DNA of 12,102 bases, taken from JAMCTM01 sp023473545 (lineage in GTDB: Bacteria; Patescibacteriota; Microgenomatia; Levybacterales; UBA12049). The translations under genes and the position numbers were made by a program. Location: assembly GCA_023473545.1 (NCBI GenBank), contig JAMCXO010000028.1, positions 1-12,102 on the forward strand, read 5' to 3'. Numbering within the stretch: position 1 is the stretch's first letter; each line of letters starts with the position of its first letter. The notes beneath the pieces are model-generated. The model saw only the letters and a program-made list of their open reading frames with translations. It did no database searches and had not been told where the DNA came from. This document shows positions 11,992-12,102 of this stretch, in pieces.

Positions 11992-12102
11992 CTTAATCTT
12001 AACATTTTTTCTATGTGCCTCGCAAAAATCAGAGGAGGGGCGGCAGGCGGAAGGCCAATCTTTATTAAAATTCAGAATGTGGACCCGAGGGGAATCGAAC
12101 CC
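11977..12102 (-). repeat. Terminal inverted repeat, right arm (126 bp)
   Basis: Perfect reverse complement of 11512-11637, ending exactly at the window edge. Here the PurM-like gene continues correctly past its fifth codon, so this arm plus the 339-bp spacer is the authentic gene order read on the minus strand. Confidence 0.97.
12080..12102 (-). tRNA. Partial second copy of tRNA-Ala(GGC), 3' end only
   Basis: The last 23 bases repeat, inverted, the T loop, T stem 3' side, acceptor 3' side and discriminator of the tRNA at 11462-11534. The rest lies beyond the window. It is probably a product of the fold-back, not a second gene. Confidence 0.8.

Noticed and set aside
11512..12102. Integration site (att) at the tRNA 3' end
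   Set aside because: Integration yields direct repeats, but here the copies are inverted, run past the tRNA into a protein gene, and no integrase is present.

Overview
The window looks like the end of a contig from a Candidate Phyla Radiation (Patescibacteria) bacterium, most likely Microgenomates-like. This is an inference from gene style, not from a marker gene: Rho with an unstructured N-terminus, a LysM/M23 envelope peptidase directly behind rho, mostly leaderless or SD-poor starts, tRNA genes without encoded CCA, and AT-rich 'word-repeat' intergenic elements. TGA acts as a stop, so no recoding is needed.

Layout. Positions 1-600 are a compact regulatory stretch: the 3' end of an unidentified gene, two candidate small structured RNAs fired in opposite directions from overlapping promoters near 249-255, and a 49-residue protein with a near-leaderless consensus promoter. 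Positions 727-6019 are a surface-glycan region. Two family-2 glycosyltransferases lie on the minus strand (one apparently degenerate). Divergent from them is a tight plus-strand cassette: a membrane-anchored orphan protein, a large polytopic GT-C-like protein and a GT4 glycosyltransferase. A symmetric terminator at 6020-6047 separates this cassette from the next operon.

Positions 6074-8588 (minus) encode three exported proteins: a DUF11-type protein with a sortase-like TPPTG tail, a small secreted protein, and a Ser/Thr-rich putative lipoprotein. The last two share an almost identical translation-start cassette (strong SD plus MANIKE). Positions 8867-11281 (plus) hold rho and a zinc peptidase of the M23 family with two LysM domains. 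An intrinsic-terminator-like hairpin lies inside the 5' part of the peptidase frame.

Positions 11385-11534 hold two tandem tRNA-Ala genes (CGC and GGC anticodons, both with G3-U70). The window then folds back on itself: 126 bp starting in the T arm of the second tRNA recur as a perfect inverted copy at the very end, flanking 339 bp that carry the 5' part of a PurM/AIR-synthase-like gene. This is most easily explained as a fold-back (chimeric or assembly) junction at a contig end, although a real inverted duplication is not excluded.

No CRISPR array, insertion sequence, prophage or defence module was recognised. The less ordinary signals are the divergent small-RNA locus, the duplicated start cassette, the coding-region terminator and the terminal palindrome.
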